From Schistosoma haematobium (taxonomy: Eukaryota; Platyhelminthes; Trematoda; Strigeidida; Schistosomatidae): a stretch of 64,000 nucleotides of DNA. The notes under the pieces were generated by a model. The model was not told the DNA's origin, did no database searches, and saw only the letters and a program-made list of their open reading frames with translations. The number at the start of each line of letters is the position of its first letter. The stretch's first letter is position 1. Positions 62,901 through 63,147 of this stretch are shown piece after piece. The stretch spans positions 10,705,450 through 10,769,449 of the forward strand of contig NC_067200.1 of the NCBI RefSeq assembly GCF_000699445.3, written 5' to 3'. Position numbers and translations under genes: made by a program.

Positions 62901-63147
62901 TGTACATAGAACAGGTCATCCCAATGATGATTATTTAAAGTAGGCAATTCATGTATTAATGAGTAAATAACAGTGGACTGATTACAACGAACAGAATAAA
63001 GACTATGTAAACAGGATAATGATGATGACGGTGCCTGTGAAGTATCTGTCCCACTAACAATAGATTCATGAATTTTATCCAATAAACAAACATGAAAATT
63101 CGATAGCGTTAAATTTAAATCGGTTAGATTCAACAAATCAAATGGTT
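3754..63147 (-). CDS. BLTP2: BLTP2/KIAA0100/Hobbit-family bridge-like lipid transfer protein, 37 exons, partial at both ends
   Basis: Family role: a very long rod with a hydrophobic repeating beta-groove that moves phospholipid between the ER (N-terminal membrane anchor) and the plasma membrane (C-terminal end). Seen here: 37 exons on the minus strand, joined in phase at GT...AG sites, give 2,670 uninterrupted codons. Landmarks, numbered from the first complete codon in the window: FPYRY (~498), KDDPFE (~589), LWCR (~717), GWWDK of the FMP27 GFWDK domain (835-839), DPNDHHSV (~929), RPIRRG (~1009), MISRCSCEVFYI (~1833), a coiled-coil-like stretch (~1911-2040), ARWRMTENDGQ (~2183), PVGGISVKE (~2268). 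Asn/Thr/Ser-rich inserts fall around 323-420, 1184-1365, 1463-1560, 1740-1800 and 2373-2670. The N-terminal anchor and the C-terminal FIYIKIP-type block are outside the window. The family call is very secure; exact ends of a few exons (7, 36, 37) are less so. Confidence 0.94.
5183..5246. repeat. (TA)n array next to exon 36 donor
   Basis: 64 bp of uninterrupted TA dinucleotides that end 21 nt from the exon 36 donor, inside intron 36. Confidence 0.99.
5268..5766 (-). CDS. BLTP2: BLTP2 exon 36 (Ser/Thr-rich)
   Basis: Residues 2372-2538, 499 bp. Starts YSSENIGLPSKSWLRRYLSR, then a Ser/Thr-rich low-complexity region, ending ITDYLRSQ. The proposed donor AAAA|GTAGGT contains the TAG that would otherwise stop the frame. 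Its phase 2 exit fits exon 37. A (TA)n array starts 21 nt beyond the donor. A true stop here is possible but would drop the conserved C-terminus. Confidence 0.8.
5870..6175 (+). repeat. Foldback family A copy
   Basis: Starts with the family hallmark cctggaagcactagac and tatgggacttctcagca, has the tRNA-like core (gggatcgaacctgg, actgagctgg in reverse sense), and closes with the inverted arm (acggccatccaatgc...). It is in intron 35. A shorter left-arm piece lies at 6365-6440. Confidence 0.7.
7205..7339 (-). CDS. BLTP2: BLTP2 exon 35
   Basis: Residues 2327-2372, 135 bp, phase 1 in and out. Reads GINSSAFTSHPFFIPQDNVG and ends NPNNLR. Not clearly conserved; placed by splice sites (ATTTTTAG, ACGTAAGT) and matching phase on both sides. 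Confidence 0.8.
7780..8240 (+). repeat. Repeat family B copy
   Basis: Shares long blocks with 19985-20530 and the reverse of 31801-32180 and 60212-60775: acccgggtgcccacactgaa, gcaggtggttttcttagg, ccattggtttggaatcag, and aaagcgccggataatctctt. No coding potential is evident. It fills most of intron 34 with no other recognised content. Confidence 0.75.
8979..9105 (-). CDS. BLTP2: BLTP2 exon 34
   Basis: Residues 2285-2327. Reads MSKQFYRIMMPFFFPEKTED, matching [20 protein letters not shown], then a Thr-rich loop. Acceptor TTTTGTAG, donor GGAGGTTAGT, phase 1. Confidence 0.97.
9106..10552. other. Intron 33, nothing recognised
   Basis: About 1.4 kb of AT-rich intron between exons 34 and 33. I see no coding frame with family similarity and no repeat that I could tie to the families in this window. 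Confidence 0.5.
10553..10693 (-). CDS. BLTP2: BLTP2 exon 33 (VGGISVKE block)
   Basis: Residues 2238-2284, 47 codons, phase 0. Reads GGPILRIACSDLAPVGGISV then KEAMEISVAPILLQ. VGGISVKEHFEVNVVPL is among the most conserved stretches of BLTP2. Acceptor TTTGCTAG, donor CAGGTAAGC. Confidence 0.98.
10905..12135. repeat. Cluster of foldback family A fragments in intron 32
   Basis: At least three overlapping pieces. 10905-11080 carries tcagtggtctaaaggttaga and actaggacgaaacc in reverse orientation. 11110-11420 carries diverged arms. 11735-12130 has the left arm (agtatagggttttgtggaga, aggaggcactgg) then a reverse arm (gttcagtaatttaaaggtta, ttcaacattgatttagctaa). Intron 32 is largely built from them. 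Confidence 0.65.
12240..12419 (-). CDS. BLTP2: BLTP2 exon 32 (ARWR block)
   Basis: Residues 2178-2237, 60 codons, phase 0. Reads VCFEHARWRMTENDGQIGLA, then LELGWIRVCSLAPNSFYR. Matches the family [23 protein letters not shown] and LELGWFTMNNLLPNAVYK. Acceptor AATCATTAG, donor CGAGTAAGT. Confidence 0.98.
12420..13918. other. Intron 31, mostly unrecognised
   Basis: AT-rich intron. Only 13725-13795 is recognised: a short family A left arm (gaaaacttgaaagcactgga, gtttcgtcctattg, cctcagcagtgagc). The rest holds no conserved coding frame that I can support. Confidence 0.5.
13919..14163 (-). CDS. BLTP2: BLTP2 exon 31
   Basis: Residues 2096-2177. A largely unconserved Asn/Ser-rich loop ends in SKPAEIVRRSE, which matches the family VSVVRRTE directly before the ARWR strand. 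Acceptor CTTTCAG, donor GAGGTAAAT, phase 0. Confidence 0.92.
14270..14485. repeat. Foldback family A copy with core deleted
   Basis: Left arm (gatcatgaaccgatcaatga, gaaacctgaaagcatt, ttcctagtacggaactct) is followed directly by the inverted right arm (gtccagtgcttccaggtt, gatcgatttatgatctc, ctccttaaccctatactgat). The tRNA-like centre is absent, leaving a near-palindromic hairpin-forming element. Confidence 0.78.
15627..15877 (-). CDS. BLTP2: BLTP2 exon 30 (coiled-coil-like)
   Basis: Residues 2012-2096. Starts RQLETQINQLKSRIIDLNGI and LGHYQQLQIQIQRRHIRKAM, matching the helical LQLQLNQEK...LIRCFKDFQLQ region. The second half is a Ser/Asn-rich loop. Acceptor AAAAACAG, donor CATGTAAGT, phase 1. 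Confidence 0.92.
16801..17273 (+). pseudogene. RTE-type retrotransposon 3' end, second subfamily
   Basis: Plus-strand reading with several stops gives VLLYEAETSRINKTIKKAQI, NQLPNKEGIKKRRWK, SNCITRQTLTKNPEG and a tail like GWRILMGSLRSTRG. This is the RTE C-terminus and 3' end, closing with a short TA run (about 17256-17273). It lies in intron 29, antisense to the host gene. Confidence 0.85.
17553..17857 (-). CDS. BLTP2: BLTP2 exon 29 (helical block)
   Basis: Residues 1911-2012. Reads AKLERNRLTFGLMSESQVRL then a Leu/Gln/Arg-rich helix (ISEQRQLERYLWSYVRQTMQ). Corresponds to the family RVRFQLE...IRQLEKQMYSIMK coiled-coil-like segment. Donor TCGGTGAGT, phase 2. Confidence 0.94.
17940..18225 (-). 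repeat. Foldback family A copy
   Basis: Contains ggatgaaacggcagtccagt near one end, a tRNA-like core (cgtgggtttgatcttcagat) and the closing arm agtgcttccaggtttaaaat plus ttagctaagatcag. It lies in intron 28. Confidence 0.68.
18869..18934 (-). CDS. BLTP2: BLTP2 exon 28
   Basis: A 66-bp micro-exon, residues 1889-1910, phase 0. Reads LQYHMIVEIVNDLLLYVEPQ then RK, nearly the family [22 protein letters not shown]. Acceptor ATTTTTAG, donor AAGGTAGTT. Confidence 0.97.
19300..19490 (-). repeat. Foldback family A copy
   Basis: Carries aatgatctaaaggttacact (box-A-like), tcctggagctcaatcccc (box-B-like), then aaaactgtccaatatcttct and ttcaacgattgtctaa as the right arm. Part of intron 27. Confidence 0.62.
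19581..19670 (-). CDS. BLTP2: BLTP2 exon 27
   Basis: Residues 1859-1888, 30 codons, phase 0. Reads SLDETEVVRNPEGADTVTLL then HHTLNVSTNS. Matches the family [20 protein letters not shown]. Acceptor TTTACAG, donor TCTGTGAGT. Confidence 0.96.
19985..20530 (+). repeat. Repeat family B, near full-length copy
   Basis: Starts ctttatttatttattttaac and tattggtacaaggaggcacc. Runs through gaccgggtgcccaaaccgaa, gaccaacgattggtccatac, cccatgaccagcattggttt, cccggttaagtcgccggata and accatggcatttggggg. The open frames in it in both strands look like chance frames, since they are not kept open in the other copies. Confidence 0.78.
20930..21085 (-). repeat. Foldback family A fragment
   Basis: Contains gcgactcagtggtcatcagg (box-A-like) and gggttcacgattcgatctct (box-B-like), then acatcaggacgaaacagctg, ending at the exon 26 side of intron 26. 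Confidence 0.65.
21163..21642 (-). CDS. BLTP2: BLTP2 exon 26
   Basis: Residues 1699-1858, 160 codons, phase 0. Early VLPETPDQWLSTTDVSDW and SVGGVVTACVG (family AVGGMVTTTTDW), an Asn/Thr-rich insert, then IQLQRMISRCSCEVFYIHYE matching QVQRIISRCNCRMYYISYS. Donor TTGGTAAGT. Confidence 0.96.
21715..21965. repeat. Foldback family A copy
   Basis: Left arm (gtgaaaacttggaagcaatg, actttgtcctagtac) and inverted right arm (ggtgcttccagctttctaac, gatcaattcgtgatttaacc, caaatcctcctatactagtc) enclose a shortened centre with gagaatcgaaat. Intron 25. Confidence 0.75.
22200..22224. repeat. (AGT)n short tandem repeat
   Basis: Imperfect run of agt/tag trinucleotides, about 25 bp. Confidence 0.9.
22535..22805 (-). 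repeat. Hammerhead-bearing SINE, decayed (minus strand)
   Basis: On the minus strand: tRNA-like head (GGCTACCTAAACTCAGTAGC, then AAGCGAAGGATACTAAGTTT), then CAACTCTTGGATGCAGGTAG, the core GTGACGA at 22671-22665 (consensus CTGANGA, first base changed) and GAAA at 22650-22647, then GATTCTCCTGTTATCCAC. Layout matches the schistosome Sm-alpha type SINE. The ribozyme is probably inactive. Confidence 0.78.
22825..22985 (+). repeat. Hammerhead-bearing SINE, decayed (plus strand)
   Basis: Plus strand: gtgaacatcaactctgggtt, gcaggtacattcacttgaac, then ggatgaaacgttcatcctac. GAAA at 22951-22954 is intact. The CTGANGA core has become TTGAACA (around 22929), so it should not cleave. It faces the copy at 22535-22805. 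Confidence 0.72.
23067..23234 (-). CDS. BLTP2: BLTP2 exon 25
   Basis: Residues 1643-1698, 56 codons, phase 0. Reads LMLKTNHLAGYVLVSAARAK and HLECMQYYATVGQ, matching the family [20 protein letters not shown] and LLDGMQYFATTE. The acceptor TTTATAG lies 24 nt from a 61-bp (TA)n array. Donor CAAGTGAGT. Confidence 0.96.
23259..23319. repeat. (TA)n array next to exon 25 acceptor
   Basis: About 61 bp of TA repeats in intron 24. It sits 24 nt upstream (gene sense) of the exon 25 acceptor, where branch point and pyrimidine tract are expected. Confidence 0.99.
23512..23616 (-). CDS. BLTP2: BLTP2 exon 24
   Basis: Residues 1608-1642, 35 codons, phase 0. Reads LQGLHICASSLVAERNWHLE then LINPQ. Corresponds to [28 protein letters not shown]. 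Acceptor CCCAACAG, donor CAAGTAAGT. Confidence 0.95.
24412..24847 (-). CDS. BLTP2: BLTP2 exon 23
   Basis: Residues 1462-1607. Mostly an Asn/Thr/Ser-rich insert, including a run of seven Asn, then PMLAQLLEEVDTARFYAYCE, which matches the family YMLQKLIEETDRFVVFTEE. Acceptor TGAATAG, donor GAAGTAAGT, phase 0. Confidence 0.93.
25015..25445. repeat. Foldback family A fragments in intron 22
   Basis: 25018-25075 is a left arm (gatggaagcactggacgacc, gtttcgttctagtatg). 25270-25440 is a reverse copy with gcctcagtgatcaggagatt, tgataggacgaaacggcctt and cagtgcttccaggtttcaat followed by a reverse flank. Confidence 0.68.
26048..26100. repeat. (AAT)n trinucleotide array
   Basis: About 53 bp of AAT/TAA repeats in intron 22. 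It gives a poly-Leu frame on the minus strand that is not a gene. Confidence 0.98.
26688..26914 (-). CDS. BLTP2: BLTP2 exon 22
   Basis: Residues 1387-1462. Reads LTPVHHLEIHEFKMRWTEQH, then ILMDSYRHAQSLKKNLSARA LHGFRL split here for length; it matches the family THQLHLVDLRxSWTTTNRD and [21 protein letters not shown]. Ends in a Gly-rich loop and SRN split in phase 2. Confidence 0.96.
27660..27900 (+). repeat. Hammerhead-bearing SINE, decayed
   Basis: tRNA-like head with box-A-like tagttaagtggataac and box-B-like ggtattgggtccaag, then cagtgtgaatatcaattgag. The hammerhead core is CTGACCA at 27798-27804 (consensus CTGANGA; the catalytic G is changed to C), with GAAA at 27819-27822 and tcctggatttcactgctagc. 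Close to the family in layout but likely inactive. It lies in intron 21, antisense to the gene. Confidence 0.85.
27929..27991 (-). CDS. BLTP2: BLTP2 exon 21
   Basis: A 63-bp micro-exon, residues 1366-1386, phase 0. Reads TTIEKVEINKHYESPQRYTF then K. It leads into the LHLVDLR-type strand of exon 22. Acceptor ATTATATAG, donor AAGGTAGTT. Confidence 0.82.
28182..28990 (-). mobile_element. 5'-truncated RTE retrotransposon copy
   Basis: Same subfamily as 1611-2698, with an almost identical 3' UTR (ctacaacgtaggaccaggca onward). The C-terminal frame from 28661 to 28377 is intact (GHVLRMPEHRLPRR, GWGPRDYRNQWLE). Upstream, the frame is broken near 28860-28920 and the element is cut off at about 28990. 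It lies in intron 20, same strand as the gene. Confidence 0.88.
29449..29994 (-). CDS. BLTP2: BLTP2 exon 20 (Asn/Thr-rich insert)
   Basis: Residues 1184-1365, the longest exon. Little of it is conserved: an early part with EAFILVPLLRYQQL, then a long Asn/Ser/Thr-rich low-complexity stretch ending NQLTHED. Placed by phase 0 on both sides and by position between two conserved exons. Acceptor TTTAAACAG, donor GATGTAAGT. Confidence 0.88.
29995..31207. other. Intron 19, nothing recognised
   Basis: About 1.2 kb. A piece around 30500-30620 (gaacactgggctatagcag) resembles the flank at 60-110 of the window, but I cannot name the family. No supported coding frame. Confidence 0.45.
31208..31661 (-). 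CDS. BLTP2: BLTP2 exon 19
   Basis: Residues 1032-1183, 454 bp. Starts INMPQLEIIFWVSYAKRTGV (family FPQLQVHYWASFAQQRGI). Ends with IVNWSVLNLFASVHDIAIHL, matching the W-VTQMVSDLSQVTVHL block. A Ser/Thr-rich loop lies between. Donor TGTGTAAGT, phase 0. Confidence 0.96.
31714..31799. repeat. (TA)n array near exon 19 acceptor
   Basis: About 86 bp of TA repeats in intron 18, 52 nt upstream (gene sense) of exon 19. It directly abuts the family B copy at 31801. Confidence 0.99.
31801..32180 (-). repeat. Repeat family B, partial copy
   Basis: Reverse-strand match to 19985-20530: cctaggggagttgggaaacc, gaaccattgttggtc-type block (here gaacctattgttggtcacca), gttcggggacccgggcagta, ending gttcaaataaataaaatata with acacaaacgta as in the copy at 60212. 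The distal part is replaced by the TA array. Confidence 0.78.
32209..32300 (-). CDS. BLTP2: BLTP2 exon 18 (RPIRRG block)
   Basis: Residues 1002-1032, 92 bp. Reads NCLSQIPRPIRRGSLYQYKP and continues PRKPHFGRLLH. RPIRRG followed by a Lys/Pro stretch and G-HY/RLL matches the family. Acceptor GATTTTAG, donor TCAGTAAGT, phase 2. Confidence 0.96.
32455..32590 (+). pseudogene. Small RTE C-terminal relic
   Basis: Plus-strand reading with stops resembles the end of the RTE frame (CRLLGWGPRDYRNQWLE...CIHSLSS), e.g. CRLAGPSSLD then RDFERSIAI and VYSLFISD. Weak, based on residue order only. Confidence 0.45.
32785..33165 (-). repeat. Foldback family A, near full-length copy
   Basis: One arm begins atcagtatagggttttgtgg with tttctaaatcaccgactgat; the core has aacctctagactactgagcc. 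The other arm has aggatgaaacggtagtccag, tgcttgtagattttcaatgg and atctccacaaatttctatat. Both ends share inverted-repeat sequence. Intron 17. Confidence 0.78.
33771..33920 (-). CDS. BLTP2: BLTP2 exon 17
   Basis: Residues 952-1001, 50 codons, phase 0. Reads HDSFKYFRANRLAMDINFTV, matching HDSYRAFRSENLNLSIKM of the family, and ends SVLKFADKLR. Acceptor TTTTGTAG, donor CGGGTAATT. Confidence 0.96.
34020..34245 (+). repeat. Foldback family A fragment
   Basis: Carries atggattgatcgtagttagg, cgtcctagcataggaatatt and agcgttgagcactcac, then a degraded core. Intron 16. Confidence 0.6.
34590..34870 (+). repeat. Hammerhead-bearing SINE, decayed, with 3' tail
   Basis: Contains gtccgagagtaaaaatcaac, tctgggatgcaattacatcc, then core CTGACAA at 34684-34690 (consensus CTGANGA, G to A) and GAAA at 34705-34708, then attccactgctagccactac. 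The 3' part (atatcgaggcaatccgcaca, ccaataacagactgatcac) is also found at 63715-63785, which defines the SINE tail. Confidence 0.85.
34870..35961. other. Distal part of intron 16, unrecognised
   Basis: About 1.1 kb. A 70-codon minus frame at 35392-35604 (ICSTCEILFPELDSL) is open but has no splice context, recognised domain or partner frame. I treat it as unassigned. Confidence 0.4.
35962..36058 (-). CDS. BLTP2: BLTP2 exon 16 (NDHHSV block)
   Basis: Residues 919-951, 97 bp. Reads VKLDWLSLRDPNDHHSVKYC then CTDCLTTREQTQ. DPNDHHSV corresponds to the conserved NPHDHHSV. The fluke sequence has an extra pair of Cys (CCTDC). Donor CAGGTTTGT. Confidence 0.97.
36302..36620 (-). pseudogene. RTE reverse transcriptase N-terminal fragment
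   Basis: Minus-strand frame reads YEAEVLKELQLLKLHKSPVP, then SWNESMIVSILKRDSRRFC and NKYRRMNLLSIASK. This is the RT palm entry of RTE-type elements (family pattern LKxGKAPGPDG...W..S.IIPIFKKG...C.NYRGISLL). Only this piece remains. The GPDG motif is degraded to PVPYDL. Intron 15. Confidence 0.82.
36640..37440. other. Remainder of intron 15, nothing but short repeats
   Basis: AT-rich; a short (ATC)n run at about 37160-37176 followed by (GT)n. No gene or known repeat seen. Confidence 0.5.
37467..37566 (-). CDS. BLTP2: BLTP2 exon 15
   Basis: Residues 886-919, 100 bp. Reads GVIRIDGDLDLVYQTASKYD then GICRLFHIPHLEMT. Matches the family block [26 protein letters not shown]. Acceptor TTTCATAG, donor ACGTAAGT (phase 2). 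Confidence 0.97.
38051..38130. repeat. (TA)n array in intron 14
   Basis: 80 bp of TA repeats, about 370 nt from exon 14 and 480 nt from exon 15, so not close to a splice site. Confidence 0.99.
38498..38767 (-). CDS. BLTP2: BLTP2 exon 14 (GFWDK domain core)
   Basis: Residues 796-886. Contains GANWEPTVSW, then YPPLGWWDKIRLLFHGHL with GWWDK at 835-839, then LSPYNTTEFFTWQWN and WENG. This is the diagnostic FMP27/BLTP2/SABRE GFWDK domain. The acceptor CTAACAG lies only about 30 nt from a (TA)n array. Confidence 0.98.
38798..38847. repeat. (TA)n array next to exon 14 acceptor
   Basis: 50 bp of TA repeats in intron 13, 30 nt upstream (gene sense) of the GWWDK exon. Confidence 0.99.
38852..39245. 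repeat. Foldback family A, near full-length copy
   Basis: Left arm ataaatcacgagctaatctg, aatgaaaacccagaagtaca, ttagtatgggaccactcagc. Core has atcgaacccgagaccttcag and aacgcttaacctctaggtta. Right arm: aatggctgtccaatgcttct, then aagattaattcataatttaa and ctctacaaaaccctatacta. One of the best copies for defining the family, about 390 bp. Intron 13. Confidence 0.82.
39898..39996 (-). CDS. BLTP2: BLTP2 exon 13
   Basis: Residues 763-796, 99 bp, phase 1 in and out. Reads GQRKVPIEPGYPWPNYTLIR then SSSPTKFYYDLNA. Matches the family block G-PWGNVxVERxMPxLKFYHDF directly before the GFWDK domain. Confidence 0.95.
40800..41010 (-). pseudogene. RTE relic (ETW/VEDxR region)
   Basis: Minus-strand reading RAVLLYTFRTWALRVEDVRW then FVLDHRRLE matches VRSVLLYGSETWPxRVEDTR and VFDHRCLR of the copy at 1611-2698. 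Short, diverged, no flanking element sequence. Intron 12. Confidence 0.75.
41215..41390 (-). CDS. BLTP2: BLTP2 exon 12 (LWCR / LRDYP block)
   Basis: Residues 704-763. Reads PWPNLTEQDFSTLWCRIITM and then RWRFHLRDYPKPCLNITDLF and LWGKLVVAEQ. These match strongly conserved family strands (WCRM, RDYPR, G-LVGTEQ). Exits in phase 1 at AAAGGTGAGT. Confidence 0.96.
41664..41709. repeat. (TA)n array in intron 11
   Basis: About 46 bp of TA repeats, about 275 nt from exon 12. Confidence 0.98.
41961..41993. repeat. (TA)n array at exon 11 donor
   Basis: About 33 bp of TA repeats beginning only 8 nt past the exon 11/intron boundary, immediately after the GTAGGTTAA donor. Confidence 0.98.
42002..42212 (-). 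CDS. BLTP2: BLTP2 exon 11
   Basis: Residues 634-704. Helical EERQACFTRIEIQRAQDYRN continues into DELFTFTMDNLKIKALADES, matching the family strand that recurs as W-x-LxxLELxALAD. Ends DSDS split by a phase 2 intron. The donor GTAGGTTA is followed 8 nt later by a (TA)n array. Confidence 0.94.
42446..42850 (+). pseudogene. Gypsy reverse transcriptase remnant
   Basis: Begins near LNAALEQYHYTLPVPVDLF, then FFAKLDLADAYLQVEVDEDS (motif A), RLPFGVKTAPSIFQQLMD (motif B) and HLDDILIVATS (motif C, usually YLDD, so Tyr is changed to His). The frame breaks at about 42780, but the same reading resumes in another frame (VLRRVSDNGFRLHPEECQLL) before decaying. Confidence 0.93.
42890..43950 (+). pseudogene. 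Gypsy RNase H and integrase zinc-finger region
   Basis: The stretch before 43048 reads ISYYSAFVSSMRDIRAL-like RT thumb/connection sequence. From 43048: PINVAADASAFGLGVVISHQ (RNase H), YSQIEKEALALVFAVRRFHK, FTFLTDHKPF. Then a His/Cys finger (HTGHPGIKLM ... CSQCQQ). The open frame of 300 codons stops at 43948-43950, where a tag replaces an expected Trp codon just before the HVDFAGP of the integrase core. Confidence 0.95.
43951..44310 (+). pseudogene. Gypsy integrase core
   Basis: Reads HVDFAGPINGTTYQVMV, then VIVSDNGFQFTS and HSQSNGQAERFVGTFK. The D, D and E of the DDE catalytic triad are all still present. Stop at 44308-44310 interrupts the frame. Confidence 0.94.
44311..44820 (+). pseudogene. 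Gypsy integrase C-terminal region
   Basis: In the reopened frame: LPERKSLAEILTGRKLRT, then a Pro/Ser linker, KFPVFARDHRPNHGTWTEAH and VYEVEVGRDRWTRHQNQLRK, which is the GPY/F-like C-terminal module of gypsy integrase. Ends with a stop next to the polypurine tract. Confidence 0.9.
44819..44830 (+). other. Polypurine tract
   Basis: aaaagggggaga directly precedes the 3' LTR, the expected plus-strand primer site of the element. Confidence 0.85.
44831..45245 (+). repeat. Gypsy 3' LTR (415 bp)
   Basis: Starts TGTTGGAGATG right after the polypurine tract and ends ACGTAGCA. Ends and length agree with the solo LTR at 55936-56350 (also 415 bp). A tatatata-type box around 45044 may be the element promoter. 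The 5' partner LTR is absent. Confidence 0.9.
45246..46200. other. Rest of intron 10, nothing recognised
   Basis: AT-rich with no supported coding frame or known repeat. Confidence 0.5.
46201..46294 (-). CDS. BLTP2: BLTP2 exon 10
   Basis: Residues 603-634, 94 bp, exits in phase 1. Reads ILLDEFAIHEKRVNTLREQF, the charged helix that follows DDPFE in the family (recalled ELMKDESKESAKRLQLL). Acceptor ACTGTAG, donor CCGGTTAGT. Confidence 0.92.
46295..48886. other. Introns 9 and 8 around micro-exon 9
   Basis: Apart from exon 9 (47551-47610) I recognise no gene. The piece at 47460-47515 (ttatgtatttgaataaataa) resembles the end of family B. A tRNA-like B-box (acaggttcaaccctcgg) lies at about 48505. 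Both are weak. Confidence 0.4.
47551..47610 (-). CDS. BLTP2: BLTP2 exon 9 (DDPFE block)
   Basis: A 60-bp micro-exon, residues 583-602, phase 0. Reads KFIIEIKDDPFECKLNDIHT, matching the family block with DD-F-E-KL-D that begins the charged helix region. Acceptor AAATAG, donor ACTGTAAGT. Confidence 0.93.
48887..49096 (-). CDS. BLTP2: BLTP2 exon 8
   Basis: Residues 513-582, 70 codons, phase 0. Starts ASCVRKFLLKLHSGN, then a Ser-rich loop, and ends DRIIHIK before GTATGT. Conserved part continues the helix after FPYxY; the loop is lineage-specific. No Met, so not seen as a simple ORF. Confidence 0.88.
49865..50075 (-). repeat. Hammerhead-bearing SINE, decayed
   Basis: On the minus strand: tRNA-like head (TATATCTTAATGGATAACC, then GAAGCGAAAGGTACTGGATT), GTGTGAATATCTCACATCAG, GATGCAGATGCATCCAACC, core CCGACGA at 49940-49934 (consensus CTGANGA, T to C) and a damaged GAAA region (ATAGAATGC). 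Layout is that of the schistosome hammerhead SINE. Intron 7. Confidence 0.85.
50272..50720 (-). pseudogene. RTE retrotransposon relic, second subfamily
   Basis: Minus-strand reading in more than one frame gives FPQLKN, NSNVKVVLLY, NQLLDEVEIRNRTLKM and EVKRGNPKNTLHRKLEGDTK, the conserved C-terminal region of the same RTE subfamily as 801-1110 and 16801-17273 (consensus GKRKRGRPKNTLRRE). Intron 7. Confidence 0.82.
50848..50917 (-). CDS. BLTP2: BLTP2 exon 7 (FPYxY block)
   Basis: Residues 489-512, 70 bp. Reads EFYMDLFYVTFPYRYIFRD then IYQE. The FPYRY motif matches the conserved FPYQY of animal BLTP2. The donor GAG|GTTGGT is weak, but joining here in phase 0 makes IYQE-ASCVRKFLLKLHSG, which aligns with the recalled human DEAVGVQKWLKGLHQG. 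A longer exon to 50777 would be out of phase with exon 8. Confidence 0.85.
51880..52230 (+). pseudogene. Penelope-like element GIY-YIG endonuclease relic
   Basis: Plus-strand reading gives CTCSCEPGYIDHTKCTHF (a degraded C-x-C-x-x-x-YIG-T-R block). A different frame just downstream gives VTSSIQERLINSGH, which matches the family segment SSI-EHL--SGH. Together they suggest the C-terminal endonuclease of a Penelope-like retroelement, broken by stops. Intron 6. Moderate confidence because only short motifs remain. Confidence 0.6.
52955..53155. repeat. Foldback family A fragment
   Basis: Contains atcatgagccgatcaaagtt, ccaccattgaaaatctaaaa, gcactggacgctcgttttgt on the left, and gagaagtttcataatagaac with aaaacctctatccagtcctt on the right. 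The core is reduced. Intron 6. Confidence 0.7.
53608..53696 (-). CDS. BLTP2: BLTP2 exon 6
   Basis: Residues 460-489, 89 bp, exits in phase 2. Reads NIQHRTEHLKMGFLTRANPS and then a Trp split across the intron. Corresponds to the family segment just before the FPYxY block. Acceptor CTGTTTAG, donor TTGGTAAGT. Confidence 0.88.
53697..54549. other. Intron 5, nothing recognised
   Basis: AT-rich; no supported coding frame or known repeat seen. Confidence 0.5.
54550..54960 (-). CDS. BLTP2: BLTP2 exon 5
   Basis: Residues 323-459, 137 codons, phase 0 at both ends. Acceptor TATTCTAG, donor TTTCAGGTAAAT. Starts with an Asn/Ser/Thr-rich run, then hydrophobic strands (FHFKLLTSKHFIIVRV), an Asn/Asp-rich loop, and HAVIMCEDQTIAVFQ, which resembles the recalled human block LTAFVAEDKFITLAAES. 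Confidence 0.85.
55936..56350 (-). repeat. Solo gypsy LTR with target duplication
   Basis: Minus strand starts TGTTGGGGTCGTTAGATT at 56350 and ends CTTAGCA at 55936; 415 bp, the same as the LTR at 44831-45245. It is flanked on both sides by ATAAT (55931-55935 and 56351-56355), a clean 5-bp target-site duplication. No internal coding sequence adjoins it, so it is a solo LTR left by LTR-LTR recombination. Intron 4. Confidence 0.93.
57320..57405 (+). repeat. Foldback family A fragment
   Basis: Left arm only: aaacctggaagtactggaca, gcttcgtcctaatataggac and ccagaagtgtgcat. Intron 4, about 60 nt from exon 4. Confidence 0.7.
57466..57597 (-). CDS. BLTP2: BLTP2 exon 4
   Basis: Residues 279-322, 132 bp, phase 0 at both ends. 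Reads CEFIWSLGFHLCYYNLLHSW, which fits the family block where a Trp-containing strand precedes a His-rich helix (recalled as LTLLWSPPDHMYLYQHV in human). Acceptor CTTAATCAG, donor GTAGTAAGT. No initiator Met, so simple ORF calls miss it. Confidence 0.85.
58265..58535. repeat. Foldback family A copy
   Basis: Left arm (gaactgatcttagctaaaca, tttttcttcctagtatggag), core with accggggatcgaacataaaa and ggtcaagcac, right arm degraded (ggttttcaatggtggtctag at about 58512). Intron 3. Confidence 0.7.
58923..59230 (-). CDS. BLTP2: BLTP2 exon 3
   Basis: Residues 176-278. Acceptor CAAATATAG, donor CGAGTACGT, exits in phase 0. Reads FLMLRVDSQRFIAQF early and LSLPEIHVDVKLPER at the end. A Ser-rich stretch with two adjacent Cys lies in the middle. 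Confidence 0.8.
59490..59770 (+). repeat. Foldback family A copy
   Basis: atcccgaactgatctgagtt, gagaaacctgatagcactga, aatatgggacttctcagcag, then core ggaaccttaacctctaaact and aatgagtcggaatccaacgg. Right arm missing. Intron 2. Confidence 0.72.
59855..60175. repeat. Foldback family A, near full-length copy with tRNA-like core
   Basis: Left arm cagtatagggatttgtggat, agctagaccaccattggaaa, cttgaaagcaatgggcggcc. In the reverse sense the core reads CTCAGTGGTCTAAACATTGA (box-A-like) and GGGTTCGAGTCCTGC (box-B-like). Right arm aacgaaacagccatccaatg, ctcccaggttttcaatcat. Intron 2. Confidence 0.82.
60212..60775 (-). repeat. Repeat family B, near full-length copy
   Basis: Reverse of 19985-20530: cccccaaatgccctggtacg, taaccgggttggtagatacg, cctaagggagttggaaaacc, accaattgttggtcaccggt, ggtctggacacccgggcagt, ending tgttcgaataaataaaatat and aacacaaacgta. 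Its plus-strand 102-codon frame is not conserved in other copies. Intron 2. Confidence 0.8.
60776..61723. other. Rest of intron 2, little recognised
   Basis: Only a short family A left arm at 61565-61675 (atagaaaactaagaagcatt, atttcatcctagtacgta, agatcggaactctt). No supported coding frame. Confidence 0.45.
61724..61988 (-). CDS. BLTP2: BLTP2 exon 2
   Basis: Residues 88-176. Acceptor CTATAG, donor TTGTAAGTTT, exits in phase 1. Contains STILQIEWPSFKMNEL, a groove-type hydrophobic strand, followed by an Asn-rich loop. Placed by phase and by absence of stops. Confidence 0.75.
62268..62289. repeat. (ATC)n short tandem repeat
   Basis: About 22 bp of atc repeats in intron 1. Confidence 0.9.
62410..62660 (+). 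repeat. Possible interspersed repeat in intron 1
   Basis: The stretch starting gtgaacgagaacacaagtga and caaccaaatgtatttcaaca looks like a dispersed schistosome repeat from memory of such genomes, but no second copy lies in this window. The 72-codon frame here is not supported as a gene. Confidence 0.3.
62885..63147 (-). CDS. BLTP2: BLTP2 exon 1 of those visible
   Basis: First exon seen, residues 1-87. It begins after a TATACAG acceptor with two bases of a split codon, so an earlier exon exists above the window. It reads EPFDLLNLTDLNLTLSNF and ends GIDIW before GTAAG in phase 0. The pattern of alternating hydrophobic residues fits a beta-groove strand. Match to the family here is weak on its own; the call rests on in-phase joining to exon 2. 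Confidence 0.75.
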